DNA of 6,654 bases from an uncultured Actinomycetes bacterium (GTDB taxonomy: Bacteria > Actinomycetota > Actinomycetes > Nanopelagicales > Nanopelagicaceae): the NCBI GenBank assembly GCA_903891755.1, contig CAITFY010000078.1, positions 1 through 6,654 on the forward strand. Direction: 5' to 3'. A model generated the notes under the pieces. That model was not told the DNA's origin. It saw nothing but the letters and a program-made list of their open reading frames with translations, and made no database searches. Below are positions 6,181-6,654 of this stretch, piece after piece. A program made the translations under genes and the position numbers. Every line of letters begins with the position of its first letter. The first letter of the stretch is position 1.

Positions 6181-6654
6181 GTGGGCTTTGGACTGGCAGA
6201 ACTGTCGCAATCGATCTTCTCATCGATGGGATTAGTGGGACCAAGCAATCATCTTGAATTACCGGAATCTCGTCGCACCTGCCTTCTCTTAATTGACGGA
6301 ATGGGCTCAAAGGCGCTCGCAACGTATTCATCAGAGTTTCCAATTTTCGCTTCACTCAAGAAGAGTTATGAACTTGCGTCACACTTTCCATCAACAACAG
6401 TTACGAATCTCACAAGTTTGGGCACCGGTGAACTACCTGGTGCACATGGAATGTTGGGTTACACAGTTCGAGTACCAAACTCCGGAACTCCAGGTCGCCT
6501 ACTCAATGCGCTCAAGTGGGACGATCGAGTTGATCCGCTCTTCTGGCAGAAAATTCCAACTCTTTTTGAACGCGCAATGGAACAAGGAATAACTGTTACC
6601 AATATCGCTGAGAAGAGATACGAGGGAAGCGCCTTCACTCAAGCAGCACTTCGC
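6181..6654 (+). CDS. Alkaline phosphatase superfamily protein (nucleotide pyrophosphatase/phosphodiesterase type), 3'-truncated by the window edge
   Basis: The frame runs off the window, leaving 158 residues of the N-terminal half. CLLLIDGMG (34-42) supplies the first metal-binding Asp39 of the alkaline phosphatase superfamily. FPSTTVTNLTSLGTGELPG (69-87) aligns without gaps to the NPP pattern P-T-x-T-F-P-N-H-Y, placing the nucleophile at Thr73 and the conserved Asn at Asn76. HGMLGYTVRVP (89-99) is typical of the actinobacterial family beside parC that I recall from Streptomyces. The expected activity is hydrolysis of phosphodiester or pyrophosphate bonds; the substrate is unknown. There is no signal peptide at this start. 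GTG at 6181 is preferred because AGGA (6170-6173) lies 7 bp upstream and the protein then begins just before the conserved GLAEL segment. ATG 6139 and TTG 6151 are in-frame alternatives; the first would overlap the parC start codon. It is transcribed away from parC across a gap of about 40 bp. Confidence 0.85.
   Translation, partial: MGFGLAELSQSIFSSMGLVGPSNHLELPESRRTCLLLIDGMGSKALATYSSEFPIFASLKKSYELASHFPSTTVTNLTSLGTGELPGAHGMLGYTVRVPNSGTPGRLLNALKWDDRVDPLFWQKIPTLFERAMEQGITVTNIAEKRYEGSAFTQAALR

Noticed and set aside
6141..6248. Upstream extension of parC by 36 residues to the ATG at 6248
   Set aside because: The extra residues are unlike any ParC N-terminus, they lie antisense to the conserved start of the phosphatase, and MARTPK at 6140 matches the usual ParC beginning.
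6293..6592. A 99-codon plus-strand ORF beginning with ATGAC-less frame 2 near the window end
   Set aside because: It overlaps the phosphatase in another frame; the frame-1 translation shows recognisable catalytic motifs and this one shows none.
1..6654. Possibility of a mobile element, CRISPR array, toxin-antitoxin or defence system
   Set aside because: All sizeable coding space is accounted for by housekeeping or regulatory genes; no transposase, integrase, repeat-spacer pattern or defence domain is visible.

Overview
The window looks like a housekeeping stretch of an actinobacterial (Actinomycetota) chromosome. It holds the end of a principal sigma factor of the SigA/HrdB type, a small actinobacterial zinc-binding protein (DUF7455 type), both subunits of topoisomerase IV in their actinobacterial form, and the start of a nucleotide pyrophosphatase-like phosphatase. 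This neighbourhood resembles the hrdB-parE-parC region that I recall from Streptomyces. Base composition is about half G+C by eye, low for the phylum. Together with short intergenic gaps this suggests a moderate-GC, possibly streamlined aquatic lineage such as Nanopelagicales or a Luna-type group. That placement is inference.

Layout, left to right. Positions 2-1081 (+): 3' part of the principal sigma factor. 1100-1285 (+): a 61-residue CDGSH iron-sulfur protein, probably on the same transcript. 1286-1479: a regulatory stretch with a tandem TGGTCAT repeat and a perfect 14-bp palindrome. 1480-2127 (+): a TetR-family repressor. 2147-2368 (-): the DUF7455-type zinc-ribbon protein, converging on the repressor. 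2369-2553: a divergent promoter region. 2554-4626 (+): parE. 4638-6140 (-): parC, converging on parE with 11 bp between the stop codons. 6181-6654 (+, runs off the end): a phosphatase diverging from parC.

ParE (ATPase and Toprim) and ParC (DNA cleavage) would assemble as an A2B2 topoisomerase IV that decatenates daughter chromosomes. The sigma factor would direct most housekeeping transcription. The roles of the CDGSH, TetR and DUF7455-type proteins cannot be read from sequence beyond their folds.

The most notable observation is that ParC is only 500 residues long. It stops at the end of the breakage-reunion core and has no C-terminal beta-propeller, and the gene has no room to continue because intact parE ends 11 bp away. 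Secondary points are the operator-like repeats before the tetR gene, a Gly at the quinolone-contact Ser position of ParC, and the shared hairpin that contains both convergent stop codons. I found no mobile element, CRISPR array, RNA gene or obviously new multi-gene system.
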